NCBI GenBank assembly: GCA_045537555.1
Contig: JAZSPR010000050.1
Location: 5,374 to 69,373 of the forward strand
Length of the DNA stretch: 64,000 nucleotides
Origin: UBA1081 sp045537555
Lineage (GTDB): Bacteria; Bacillota; Clostridia; Oscillospirales; Acutalibacteraceae
Reading direction: 5' to 3'
Shown in pieces: positions 16,271 to 26,170 of this stretch (the first letter of the stretch is position 1; every line of letters starts with the position of its first letter). The position numbers and the translations under genes were made by a program. The notes under the pieces were generated by a model, which was given only the letters and a program-made list of their open reading frames with translations, did not search any database and had not been told where the DNA came from.

Positions 16271-17599
16271 TTATTCAGCTTTTTCGTCTTTTTTTACTTC
16301 AACGTCTTCGTCAGCAAACTTAAGTATTGTTGACATGATGATGTCGTAGCTTGCTTCAATTGCTTCGGGAACAAGTCTGTCGTAGCTGTCACGTCTGTTG
16401 TGATAGTAATCAGCAGGAGAGGGGTCCATAGCTGCAAGACAAGTTGCTGTGATACCTGCCTGAGTAAATGCTGCAGCGTCTGATGAACCGAAGAATACGT
16501 TTGCAAATTCAAGGTCATCGTGACCTGCTTCAATTGCGGCATCCATAACAAGCTGACAGAATTCGGGGTCGTGCTTTACTGTGCCTGTCATATCTCTTGA
16601 ATAAACATTGAGATATTCACGGTCACAGAGAGTGTCAACGCAGAGAACTGCTGTTTCAACACCTGATTCCATATATTCTTTGTAATGATCCTTTGCGAAC
16701 TGCTTTGCACCGCGAAGACCTGCTTCTTCACCGTCTGTAATCATAGCAACAACTTCAGTGTTCTTGAAGTTGATTCCTGCTTCGTCAAGCATCTTGAGAG
16801 CTGTTGCGGCTGCAAGTGTACCTGTAAGGTTATCGTTTGCACCGGGAACAAGGTTTTTGAAGTTAACGAATGCAAAGAGAGTGAGCATATTGAGGATTGT
16901 GAAGAAGTGGAACGGATATGAATATTTATCCATAAACTTTGTGAATTTTGAGTTGTTTCCTGATGCTGTAAGAACAGCAGTAACCGAACTTGCAACAGCA
17001 GAAACAATACCTGAAACGATTGAGCCTGCCATAACGGGAGTCATATACTTAGCCTTGCCGTAGTATGTGTGACGCCATTCATATGCAGAGTCAATATGAC
17101 CGTTGATAACGATTCTCTTCTTTGTTTCTTCTGTAGCCTTTCTTGTAGCAATAAGGTTCTTACCTGTAATCTTCTTGTAAAGAGGCTCACAGAATTCTTT
17201 GTAAAGAAGGAATTCCATAGCTGTTACGGTAAGACCTGCAATAGCTGTTGTACCTACAATAGCATGAGGAAGTGCTTTGCAGTTTGCAAGCTTTCCGAGT
17301 TTGCCGAGCTTTTCGGGTTTTACATATTTAATCACACCGCCTGCGGCAATTGCTGCAATGATTGATGCGCTGACTGACTTTGTGAAGTGAAGGAATGCCT
17401 TGGGAGCCATCTTGTATTCTTCATAATGTGTTTCGTCACAGTATTTTTCAAGGTCCTTACGGAGCATTTCCTGAGCTTCAAAACATTCTTTACTGCCCGG
17501 CTCTCTTCCGCCGACTTTTTTGATTATTTCGGTGATTTTTTCAACTGAATAATCAACATTATCTTTGATGATTTTTTTATCAAAATCCGCAAATTTCAT
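16271..17599 (-). CDS. M28-family zinc peptidase with internal membrane segments
   Basis: The 442-residue protein shows the M28 (aminopeptidase) metal-ligand order: His/Asp in VINGHIDSA, Asp in VPGANDNLTG, Glu-Glu in TDGEEAGLRGA, Asp in CVDTLCDRE and a late His (DYYHNRRDS). A hydrophobic stretch at about 72-90 and two more around 115-140 and 190-245, inserted between the first two ligand motifs, suggest a membrane-associated protein. Such inserts are unusual for soluble M28 enzymes. No signal peptide is seen. The substrate is probably a peptide or amino-acid conjugate, but it cannot be named. Monocistronic, with a shared terminator downstream. Confidence 0.85.
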   Translation of the reverse strand: MKFADFDKKIIKDNVDYSVEKITEIIKKVGGREPGSKECFEAQEMLRKDLEKYCDETHYEEYKMAPKAFLHFTKSVSASIIAAIAAGGVIKYVKPEKLGKLGKLANCKALPHAIVGTTAIAGLTVTAMEFLLYKEFCEPLYKKITGKNLIATRKATEETKKRIVINGHIDSAYEWRHTYYGKAKYMTPVMAGSIVSGIVSAVASSVTAVLTASGNNSKFTKFMDKYSYPFHFFTILNMLTLFAFVNFKNLVPGANDNLTGTLAAATALKMLDEAGINFKNTEVVAMITDGEEAGLRGAKQFAKDHYKEYMESGVETAVLCVDTLCDREYLNVYSRDMTGTVKHDPEFCQLVMDAAIEAGHDDLEFANVFFGSSDAAAFTQAGITATCLAAMDPSPADYYHNRRDSYDRLVPEAIEASYDIIMSTILKFADEDVEVKKDEKAE

Positions 17600-17777
17600 T
17601 CTTTGGTCTCCTTGTTAGTTAATATCAATTTAATAATATAGTAACATTTTTCTCCCGTCAAGGTGAATTCAGAATGTTTTATGTTATATTCATTGCAAAT
17701 TCATAATTTGTTAATATAAAATTATAAAAATCCACACAAGTTTGTTTTTTGTGATTGCGGAAATATTTTGCTTGCAT

Positions 17778-17806
17778 TCGGGCACAGTCCGATAAATTCT
17801 GATTTG
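17778..17806 (+). repeat. Half copy of the modular repeat
   Basis: tcggg-cacag-tccgataaattctgattt matches the terminal hairpin and right end of the repeat family (cgacaaattctgattta) without the rest of the element. It sits in the 368-base gap (17600-17967) before the large repeat-protein gene. Apart from this and the promoter at 17873, that gap is plain AT-rich DNA. Confidence 0.6.
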
Positions 17807-17872
17807 TGCAAATTTTACATTATAATTAATATATTTTTTACAACAAAATCAAAAGAAAATAATATTCTTATA

Positions 17873-17901
17873 TTGAAATTGTTGACATTTTATGCTATAC
17901 T
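17873..17901 (+). promoter_or_regulatory. Promoter of the large repeat-protein gene
   Basis: TTGAAA (17873-17878), 17-base spacer, TATACT (17896-17901). The start codon is 67 bases downstream. A nearby TTGACA at 17882 has no matching -10 at 17 bases. Confidence 0.6.
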
Positions 17902-17967
17902 TTTAGTGAATAATTATGGGCTTTTATATGCAAATAACTCAGAAAGCCTATTAAGGGAGGAAATTAT

Positions 17968-20900
17968 ATGTCGAAAATCAAAAATTATTCTCGACACATC
18001 GTGGTGCTGTTAGTAGCTTTTGCAACAGTATTCACATGCCTTTTTGCCTTCACTCCTGAAGCAGATGCAGGCGCAACTAATTACAAGTGGCGAGTTTCTT
18101 ACCAGCTCGATCAGGGTAATAACAATACCGAATCTTGTTATGTAAGACTCTATTACAAAACAAACAACGGTACCGGCTCTGAAACTTATGTTCAGATTGA
18201 AGGTGACGATATCACTTTCGATAAGGACAAACACGGCTGGTATTACTGGACATCAGATTCATCAGTCGGTGCACCTTCCAGTGGTGGTTCTTTCAGAAGT
18301 TCTCATACACTTCCTGCCGGTGCATTCCCCACTAAAGTTGATGTTTATGTATATTGTGAAAGCGGTTCACCTGCTTATCAGGAAGTCAGAATCAAGTCCA
18401 TTAAACTTGAAGTTATGAATCAGAGCGGTTCTGTTGTTGCTGCATCAGGCACGGCAGACCTTACAGTCCCCAGCAGTAAGGATGCACAGAACAGAACTGC
18501 TACTGTTACAATTCCGACAACATCATATCCTTATGTCACAAACTGGAGCATAAGCGGTCTTCCTTCAACATATGCTTATGTTAACAGAGACGGTTCAAAC
18601 TACACTGCTACTGCTACTATCACTGCAGAAGACAACTACGGTGTAAACTGGGTGAATGCTCCCACAACAACAGGTACAAATGTTACTGTAAATAACGGTT
18701 CAACTGCAACTCCTACTGTTGTTTTCGGAAATAAGGATACCGACTACAGCGCATCTATCACATCTAAGTGGTCAACAGGGAATTCTTCCCAGTCAACGGT
18801 TTCCAAAACATATTCAATTTCAACTGTTTATGTTCCTCATAAGCTCACAATTGATGCAAACGGCGGTACATACAGTGCAACTAACCCCATTACGGGTAAA
18901 TACAGTTATGAAACTGCAGAAGTTTCAAATCCCACAAGAACTGCATATACATTTGATTCCTGGACAATGACTTCAGGCGACGGTGTAATGAACGGAAGTT
19001 CATTTACTTTCGGTAAAAATGATTCTGCAATCAAGGCAAACTGGACTCCTGTACAGTATACAATTGCTCCTGTATATGAAGGTAATTCATATTCTGATGT
19101 TGCATATAATATTGAAACAACAAGCATTTCTCTTCCCACTCCTTCAAGAACAGGTTATACATTTGCAGGCTGGGTAGTTTCAGCTGCAGCCGGTAACTGG
19201 ACTGTAGGTGAGAGTGTAACAACAAATCCCGCAGGTAAATACGGTAATATCACCGTTTCACCTTCATGGACTCCCAACAGCTATACACTTAACCTCAATG
19301 CAAATAAAGCAGGAGCTTCTGTTTCTCCCGCATCAAAAACTGTTAAGTACGAAACAGCAATCGGTGACCTTCCCGTTCCTACCGTAACAGCTTACGATTT
19401 CATCGGCTGGTTTGATGCATCACAGGGCGGCTCAAAGGTTACTGCTGATACTGTTTATACAACAGCAGGCAATTCAACAGTCTATGCACAGTGGTCTCCC
19501 ACCGTATACAAATTCATTATTGATGAAAACGGCGGCGACACAGCAGCTGACGGTGCATACAATATTGAAGCAGGTGTTATTCCCGAAGGAACAACAAGAA
19601 CAGGTTACACATTCAGCCATTGGGAAGTAAAAGAAAGTGTCGGCAACTGGGTTGCAGGTTCAACAGTCAATCCCGGTGCAAGTGCAGTAGGAAAATACGG
19701 TGATGTAACTCTCAAGGCTGTTTACACACCCAACAACTATACACTTAATCTTGACCTTAATACTCCCGCAGGTGCTGTAACAGAACCTGAATGCGAAAAG
19801 AGTTCAATGTCTGTTACATTTGATAATGCAATCGGAACTCTTCCCGTACCCACACTTGACGGTTATGATTTCGCAGGTTGGTATACATTATCATCAGGCG
19901 GAACTGCAGTAAATGCATCAACAGTTTATAAAACTGCAAGTGATTCAACAGTTTATGCAACATGGACACCTAAATCCTATACTATTATAATAGATGAAGA
20001 TGCAGGTGTAGCAGTACCCGACGGTTCATACACAATCGAATCAGGTGTTGCTCCCGAAGGTACAACAAGAACAGGTTACACATTCAGCCATTGGAAAGTT
20101 AAGGAATCTGTCGGCAACTGGCTTGCAGGTTCAACACTCAATCCCGGCGACAGCATGACAGGTAAATACGGTAACGTAGAGCTTATTGCTGTATGGACTG
20201 CAAACAAATACACAGTTTCATTTGATCTCAACGATACAGAAGGTGTATCAGATGCAACTGCAGACAAGACAACAATTCAGGCAACGTATGATGCATACCT
20301 TGATGCAAATGAAACCCTTCCCGTTGCAACAAGACCCGGTTATAACTTCCTCGGCTGGTTTACTCAGCCCGAAGGCGGCGAAGAAATAACGGAATCTCTT
20401 ATTTATACCGTAGAGGGCGAATCAACATACTATGCTCATTGGGAACTTGTTACTTATACTGTTTCATTCAATGTAAATAACGGTAATCCCATGGAACCCA
20501 TTACATATACGGTTGAAGATGAACTTGTTCTTCCCGAAGCTGTAAGAGACGGTTATGAATTCATAACATGGCGTTTCCTTCAGGCATCTACAGGTTCATG
20601 GGTAAGAAATACAACTTATAAGGGTGACCTCGGCAACAAGAACTGGGGTAATGTCACTCTTACTGCTGATTACAAAATTAAAACTTACACAATCACATGG
20701 GATATTAACGGCGAAATTGAAACATCAGAACATGAATACGGCACATATCCCTCACATGCAGATCCCGCTGTTACAACAGACCCCTATTATGAATATCTGT
20801 TCACAGGCTGGACTCCCGATATTGAACTTGTTACAGGTCCGACAACTTATACAGCCGAATTTGAAAAATTCCCCAAATCATATAATGTAAAATGGGTTGA

Positions 20901-23493
20901 TGAAGACGGCAATACTATTCACAGCGGTCTTCTCGGTTACGGTGAAACAATTCCCACAAATGTTGTAGATGCACCTTCAAAGGAAGGTTATACAGTAGAG
21001 TGGGATTACAGCGGTCATGTAACAATGCCTGCAGAAAATATTGTTATCAAGCCTGTTTACACTCCCATTAAATACAAAATCACATGGAATGTTGAGGGAA
21101 CTGAATTCCATTATGATATGGTTGATTATGATTCACTTCCCGTATATTCAGGCTCAACTCCCGTAAAGGCTGCAGACAGTAAATATACTTATACATTTGC
21201 AGGCTGGACACCCGAAATCACAGTTGTAAAGGGTGAAGCAACATACGAAGCAACATTTGATAAGACACCTCAGAATTATACCGTTTACTGGTATGCTGAA
21301 GACGGTACTCTTGTCACAAGCTATGTTCTTGCTTACGGTTCGGCAATCACAAATATTCCCAAAGTTCCCGAAAAGATCGGTTCTGTAGGTTCATGGGTTG
21401 ATGTTCCCGAAACAATGCCCGACCACAATGTTGAGATTTATCCCGCATACGTAAAGGGTGCTCTCGTTACATGGTATCTTGACGGTACGGCAGACGGTGC
21501 TTATTATCAGCAGGGCTTTGAAAACGGAACACAGATTGAATATAACAGAAGCAATCCCGAAAAGCCTGCAGATGCTGAGTATACATACACATTTGAAGGC
21601 TGGTCAGAAACTCCCGGCGGTGAACTTATTTCGGGTTACCCCGTAGCAGGTTCAACAGATATCGTTTACTATGCTGTATATTCAAAGACTCCCAATGAAT
21701 ATACAATCACATGGAAAGCTGACGGTAATGTTGTTCTTGAAGAAACAATTGCTTACGGCTCAGGTATTACAAATGTTCCTGCAGTACCCGATAAGAAGGG
21801 TCACACAGGTAAATGGGGAACATTCCCCGCAACAATGCCTTCAACAAATGTAACTGTTGAAGCAGTTTATACTCCCAATGATTACACAATCACATGGGTA
21901 GTCGGCGATGAGGTTTATCCCACATTATTCACTTACGGCACAATGCCCGTATTCACAGGTGTCACTTATAAACCCTCAACAGCAACAACTGATTTCACTT
22001 TCACAGGTTGGGATAAAGACATTACTCTTGTTGAAGGTGACACAACTTATACAGCTCTGTATTCAGAATCTGCAAGAAAGTATACTGTTACATGGCAGTA
22101 TGAAAACGGTGCAGTAATTGAAACTGACACAGTTGCAAACGGTGAAGCAATTACTTATATTCCTGTTATTGCAGAAAAAGAAGGTCACGAAGCAAAGTAT
22201 GAAGTACCCGCTGTAATGCCTACAGAAAACATTACAATCACGGTTACATATGAAGCAAAGAGCTACACAATTACATGGAACACACCTGCAGGTCTTATTG
22301 AAGAAACATGGAAATACGGCGAAACACCCGTATACGATACTGAAAAGTACGGCGTTCCCGAAAAGGCAGCTACTCCCGAAAAGCAGTACACATTCCTTAC
22401 ATGGAGCCCCTCAGTTTCAACAGTTAAGGGTGACACAACATACACAGCTATCTTCTCGGAAACAACAAGAAAGTATACGGTTGTATGGTACGTTGACGGT
22501 GAATTCTATGAAACAAGAGATATTGCTTACGGTTCTGTAATTCCCACTCTTCCTGTTCCCGCTAAAGACGGTTATATCGGAAACTGGGATAATGCTTACA
22601 GAACAATGCCTGCAAAGGATCTTACAATCAATTCGGAATACACAGCAAGAAAGTATACTGTTTACTGGAAGGTTGAAGGTCTTACAGTTTACTCTGCATC
22701 AGTAAGCTACGGTGATGTGATTCCCGAACAGAAGGTTCCTGAAAAGCTCGGTTACACAGGTGCATGGGTAAATGTTCCCGAAAAGATGCCTGCTCAGAAT
22801 ATTACAATCACAGCAGAGTATAAGGCAAACGAATATAACGTAACATGGCGTGTCAACGGTGTTGATAATCACGATATCGCACAGTACGGCACAGATTATG
22901 TGATTACATTCACAGGCGAAACTATTCCCGAGGATGTAAGAATCACAGTCGGCGGAACAACTCTTGCAGTTGAAAATTATACTTATAACCTTGAAACAGG
23001 TGTTCTCACAATCAAGGGTACAGCTATTTTAGGTGACATTTTCGTTACAGCAAGAGCTCTCGGCGGTAAGCTTGATGTTGTTATTAACTCAACAAATGCG
23101 TCTCTGACAAATCAGAACACAACAATCAATGAAAGACAGGCATACCACACTCAGATTATTCCCGAAAAGGGTTACCTTCTTCCTGATTTCGTTGAAATCT
23201 ATGTTGACGGCAGACTTATAACTGAAGGTTATGTTTATAATCCTTCAACCGGCAAGCTCACAATCAATGCCGAAGTTGTTTTAGGTGCTATTGAAATTAC
23301 ATTCGATTGTCCTCCCGATCCTGATTACGATCCTTCAGCTCCCGAAGAAGATGAATCAGTAAAAAATTGCGGCTGTAATTGCCACAGCAAGAACGCCTTT
23401 ATTAAGTTCTTCTTTGATTTTGCAACATTCCTTCGTAAACTCTTCGGAATGGAACAGTATCGCTACTGTGATTGCGGTGCAGCACACTGGTAA
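17968..23493 (+). CDS. Very large secreted InlB-type repeat protein (1841 residues) with Cys-rich tail
   Basis: A GGGAGG site precedes the start. The protein has a signal peptide (about 10-35, VVLLVAFATVFTCLFAF, ending DADA-like). The N-terminal region at about 36-285 is non-repetitive and Ser/Thr/Tyr-rich, probably beta-structured. Then come about 19 repeats by eye. The first eight are of Listeria-Bacteroides type (FAGW...VYAQW). The rest alternate two related units: one with FTGWTP and TTYTA, the other with YGxxI...P...GxxGxW followed by MPxxNxTIxAxY. The C-terminal 140 residues hold two Gly-rich units and a Cys-rich end: NCGCNCHSKN, an amphipathic helix (FIKFFFDFATFLRKLFG) and CDCGAAHW. 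There is no LPxTG motif, dockerin or enzyme domain. A surface adhesin or stalk is the likely role. Confidence 0.88.
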   Translation: MSKIKNYSRHIVVLLVAFATVFTCLFAFTPEADAGATNYKWRVSYQLDQGNNNTESCYVRLYYKTNNGTGSETYVQIEGDDITFDKDKHGWYYWTSDSSVGAPSSGGSFRSSHTLPAGAFPTKVDVYVYCESGSPAYQEVRIKSIKLEVMNQSGSVVAASGTADLTVPSSKDAQNRTATVTIPTTSYPYVTNWSISGLPSTYAYVNRDGSNYTATATITAEDNYGVNWVNAPTTTGTNVTVNNGSTATPTVVFGNKDTDYSASITSKWSTGNSSQSTVSKTYSISTVYVPHKLTIDANGGTYSATNPITGKYSYETAEVSNPTRTAYTFDSWTMTSGDGVMNGSSFTFGKNDSAIKANWTPVQYTIAPVYEGNSYSDVAYNIETTSISLPTPSRTGYTFAGWVVSAAAGNWTVGESVTTNPAGKYGNITVSPSWTPNSYTLNLNANKAGASVSPASKTVKYETAIGDLPVPTVTAYDFIGWFDASQGGSKVTADTVYTTAGNSTVYAQWSPTVYKFIIDENGGDTAADGAYNIEAGVIPEGTTRTGYTFSHWEVKESVGNWVAGSTVNPGASAVGKYGDVTLKAVYTPNNYTLNLDLNTPAGAVTEPECEKSSMSVTFDNAIGTLPVPTLDGYDFAGWYTLSSGGTAVNASTVYKTASDSTVYATWTPKSYTIIIDEDAGVAVPDGSYTIESGVAPEGTTRTGYTFSHWKVKESVGNWLAGSTLNPGDSMTGKYGNVELIAVWTANKYTVSFDLNDTEGVSDATADKTTIQATYDAYLDANETLPVATRPGYNFLGWFTQPEGGEEITESLIYTVEGESTYYAHWELVTYTVSFNVNNGNPMEPITYTVEDELVLPEAVRDGYEFITWRFLQASTGSWVRNTTYKGDLGNKNWGNVTLTADYKIKTYTITWDINGEIETSEHEYGTYPSHADPAVTTDPYYEYLFTGWTPDIELVTGPTTYTAEFEKFPKSYNVKWVDEDGNTIHSGLLGYGETIPTNVVDAPSKEGYTVEWDYSGHVTMPAENIVIKPVYTPIKYKITWNVEGTEFHYDMVDYDSLPVYSGSTPVKAADSKYTYTFAGWTPEITVVKGEATYEATFDKTPQNYTVYWYAEDGTLVTSYVLAYGSAITNIPKVPEKIGSVGSWVDVPETMPDHNVEIYPAYVKGALVTWYLDGTADGAYYQQGFENGTQIEYNRSNPEKPADAEYTYTFEGWSETPGGELISGYPVAGSTDIVYYAVYSKTPNEYTITWKADGNVVLEETIAYGSGITNVPAVPDKKGHTGKWGTFPATMPSTNVTVEAVYTPNDYTITWVVGDEVYPTLFTYGTMPVFTGVTYKPSTATTDFTFTGWDKDITLVEGDTTYTALYSESARKYTVTWQYENGAVIETDTVANGEAITYIPVIAEKEGHEAKYEVPAVMPTENITITVTYEAKSYTITWNTPAGLIEETWKYGETPVYDTEKYGVPEKAATPEKQYTFLTWSPSVSTVKGDTTYTAIFSETTRKYTVVWYVDGEFYETRDIAYGSVIPTLPVPAKDGYIGNWDNAYRTMPAKDLTINSEYTARKYTVYWKVEGLTVYSASVSYGDVIPEQKVPEKLGYTGAWVNVPEKMPAQNITITAEYKANEYNVTWRVNGVDNHDIAQYGTDYVITFTGETIPEDVRITVGGTTLAVENYTYNLETGVLTIKGTAILGDIFVTARALGGKLDVVINSTNASLTNQNTTINERQAYHTQIIPEKGYLLPDFVEIYVDGRLITEGYVYNPSTGKLTINAEVVLGAIEITFDCPPDPDYDPSAPEEDESVKNCGCNCHSKNAFIKFFFDFATFLRKLFGMEQYRYCDCGAAHW

Positions 23494-23506
23494 TCTTTAA
23501 AAATTT

Positions 23507-23535
23507 CTCCCTGACGAAAGTCAGGGAGTTTTTTT
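23507..23535 (+). terminator. Terminator of the large repeat-protein gene
   Basis: A 9-bp perfect stem (ctccctgac/gtcagggag) with a GAAA tetraloop is followed by ttttttt. Confidence 0.93.
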
Positions 23536-23646
23536 GTAGATAATATACAATTATGACTCTAAAAAATGTATATCTAAAATAAAAAAAAGTGGTGAAAAAG
23601 TCAGTTTGATATGATATAATATATAATTGTATAAGGAGGTCTTCTA

Positions 23647-26157
23647 ATGGACGTTAAAGAAAAAGTTGTCGACACCGTCGGCAAGGTAAAAACTTATTGG
23701 AAAACACCCCCTAAAGGTCGTTATATGAACTTCAGGGAAATTGCTGCATACTCGGGCGGCGGTATCGGTGCTTACATGATTATCACACTCGGTAACGCAT
23801 GTCTTCTGGCAATGGGTAACACACTTATCTCTTCAACACTCGGTGTTGGTGCCACGGATATGTACCTGCTCTATGTTATCGCAATTCTTATCAATATTCC
23901 TTTTACAGGAATCCGTGCCACCATTATCGATAACACGAGAAATAAAGCCGGTAAATACCGTCCTTACATAGTTACAATGGCTATTCCTACTGCCATTATA
24001 TGTAACCTTATTGTATGGTTCCCGTATGATAAGTTAAGCTTAATCGTCGGTAACGGTCAGATATTCGGCAGAGATGCAGACTATGTTGCAAAATGTGCAC
24101 TCATTCTTGTTCTGAATATCGCACTCAACTTCATTTACTATTTCTTCTACGACGGTTATGAAAACCTTATTCATGTTCTTTCACCCAATACGCAGGAAAG
24201 AACAGATGTTGCATCAATCAAGAGCGTCGTTTATTCATTCGCCCCCACAATTGTTAATCTTTTCACTCCCATTATTGCAAAGAATCTTTTCCATACAAAC
24301 ACAACGGATATCCGTGTTTACAGATTCCTCTATCCCATTCTTGCCGTACTCGGTATTCTTCTTTGTATTGTTGTTTACAAATACACGGAAGAAAAGATTG
24401 TTCAGGCAAGAACTCACGTTGTGCAGATTAAATTCACAGATGCTCTCAGAGCGGTTGCAAAGAATAAGTATTTCTGGATTATATCACTTGCAGGTTGGAT
24501 AGGATTCCTTGAATCAGCATATTCAAACATTCTCAACTGGCTTTACAACTACGGCGGTGCATGCTCAGGTAACGTTTACGGTCTTGTTGTTACCCTTTAC
24601 GGTAACGCATCTCTCTGGGGTATGATTGCCGCTCCCTTCTGTATCAGAAAATGGGGTAAAAAATCAGTTCTTGTTGTTACAAACATAATGAATGTTGCAT
24701 TCATTCTTATGATGCTTCCCTTTACTCAGGAAATGAACAACCTCACAATCTGGCTTGTTCTCGGATGCCTTTACCTCAATGCTCTTATGGGCTCTTTTGC
24801 ACATATTCTCAATCCTGCAATTCAGGCAGACATCCGTGATTATCAGCAGTATCAGACAGGCGAAAGAATTGACGGTATGTTCTCAGCCGTTGCAACAATC
24901 GGTACAATCATCACTCTCGGAACTTCTGCAGTTCTTCCCGTTATTTATGAAAGAGGCGGAATTACAGCCGAAATGGCTAAGAAAGTAACAGCTGACCCCA
25001 ATGTTCTCAACCGTGTTCTCGGTGACGGAAAAACTGTCGGTCAGATTCTTGCAGAACAGCTTGCTGTAGGTCAGGATAACTATGCAAATCCCTATTCTGC
25101 ACTTTATGATCTTGATATTTTCATTCCTCTTATGCATGCTCTTATTATCATCGCCGCTGTCGGTGCTTTTATGAACGTTATTCCTTATTTCTGGTATGAC
25201 TTCAATGAAAGAAAGCAGCAGTCTGTTGTCCGTGTTCTTAAGGTTCGTGCAATGTATGAAGACCACGGTAACGGCGCACTCAAGGATGAAGACCTTGTTG
25301 AAGGTGTTGATATCATCAGAACATCAAGAGAAATGGCTCTTGAAACACCTAAGGTTCTTGATAAGAAGTCATATAAGGGCATTTCAGACAAAGAACAGAA
25401 AAAGATAGCTAAAAAGGCTTATAATGCTGACAAGCAGTTCAATGAAGAAATTGAAATTGCAAAATTTGTCTGTGCTGAACTTGATAAATATTCAAATCCC
25501 GTTTACTATGCACAGCTTGAACAGAGCCGTAAAGTTTTCTCTGCAGGTCTCCACGGTCTTCTTGACATGAATATCAATGAAATCAATGCTGAAATCTCAG
25601 CTGCAAAGGCAATGTCCAAGACTGATGATGCGGCTAAGGAAGCTCGTTCAAAGGCTATTGAAATTGCAAAGAACAAGAAGCTTGCTTTCAAGGAAATCAG
25701 AAAGAATTTCAGAAATCCCGAAGATTTTGTTCAGCCTGATTTTGCAGACCTTGAAAAATATTTCGATGAAGAAGACGAATGTGATGAAATCCTCAAGAAG
25801 CTTTATCTTGAAAAGGCTGCAGCAAAGAAGTCAAAGGATAATGTAAGACTCGGCGAGCTCAAAGACGAAATCAAGGCAATTGAGACAAAGCGCAAGCTTG
25901 CACGTGACAACAGCAAGAAGGAAATGGATAAGCACGCAAAGTTCAACCGTGCCGCAAAGCCTTATCTTGATGCTGAAAAGATGGTTCATCAGTACGAAAA
26001 CTATCAGCACTTTGATGAAATTGCAGTAGATTACGAAGAAGCAAAGCAGAGAGTTGAGGCAAAGCGTGCCGCAGATGAAGCAGAACGTCTTGCAAAGGAA
26101 GCTGAAGAAAAAGCTTTCAGAGAACAGCTCAAGGCTCAGAAAAAGTCAAAGAAATAA
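23647..26157 (+). CDS. GPH-family sugar:cation symporter with long charged C-terminal tail
   Basis: The 836-residue protein starts after AAGGAGG. Residues about 35-525 form the MFS/GPH transporter: about 12 hydrophobic helices, with the early motif DNTRNKAGKYRPYI matching the GPH loop and a last helix near LIIIAAVGAFMNVIPYFWYD. Typical members end here, near 450-500 residues. This one continues for about 310 residues of highly charged, Lys/Glu/Ala-rich predicted coiled coil (for example KRAADEAERLAKEAEEKAF). The tail should be cytosolic. The next gene, 13 bases on, is a GH125 exo-mannosidase, so the likely cargo is a mannose-containing oligosaccharide. The tail's function is unknown. Confidence 0.88.
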   Translation: MDVKEKVVDTVGKVKTYWKTPPKGRYMNFREIAAYSGGGIGAYMIITLGNACLLAMGNTLISSTLGVGATDMYLLYVIAILINIPFTGIRATIIDNTRNKAGKYRPYIVTMAIPTAIICNLIVWFPYDKLSLIVGNGQIFGRDADYVAKCALILVLNIALNFIYYFFYDGYENLIHVLSPNTQERTDVASIKSVVYSFAPTIVNLFTPIIAKNLFHTNTTDIRVYRFLYPILAVLGILLCIVVYKYTEEKIVQARTHVVQIKFTDALRAVAKNKYFWIISLAGWIGFLESAYSNILNWLYNYGGACSGNVYGLVVTLYGNASLWGMIAAPFCIRKWGKKSVLVVTNIMNVAFILMMLPFTQEMNNLTIWLVLGCLYLNALMGSFAHILNPAIQADIRDYQQYQTGERIDGMFSAVATIGTIITLGTSAVLPVIYERGGITAEMAKKVTADPNVLNRVLGDGKTVGQILAEQLAVGQDNYANPYSALYDLDIFIPLMHALIIIAAVGAFMNVIPYFWYDFNERKQQSVVRVLKVRAMYEDHGNGALKDEDLVEGVDIIRTSREMALETPKVLDKKSYKGISDKEQKKIAKKAYNADKQFNEEIEIAKFVCAELDKYSNPVYYAQLEQSRKVFSAGLHGLLDMNINEINAEISAAKAMSKTDDAAKEARSKAIEIAKNKKLAFKEIRKNFRNPEDFVQPDFADLEKYFDEEDECDEILKKLYLEKAAAKKSKDNVRLGELKDEIKAIETKRKLARDNSKKEMDKHAKFNRAAKPYLDAEKMVHQYENYQHFDEIAVDYEEAKQRVEAKRAADEAERLAKEAEEKAFREQLKAQKKSKK

Positions 26158-26170
26158 TTAAGGTTAAGTT

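Noticed and set aside
18010..22445. Several antisense and alternate-frame open frames of 60-90 codons across the giant gene
   Set aside because: They are shadows of a long, repetitive, strongly biased coding frame; none has a ribosome site or recognisable product.
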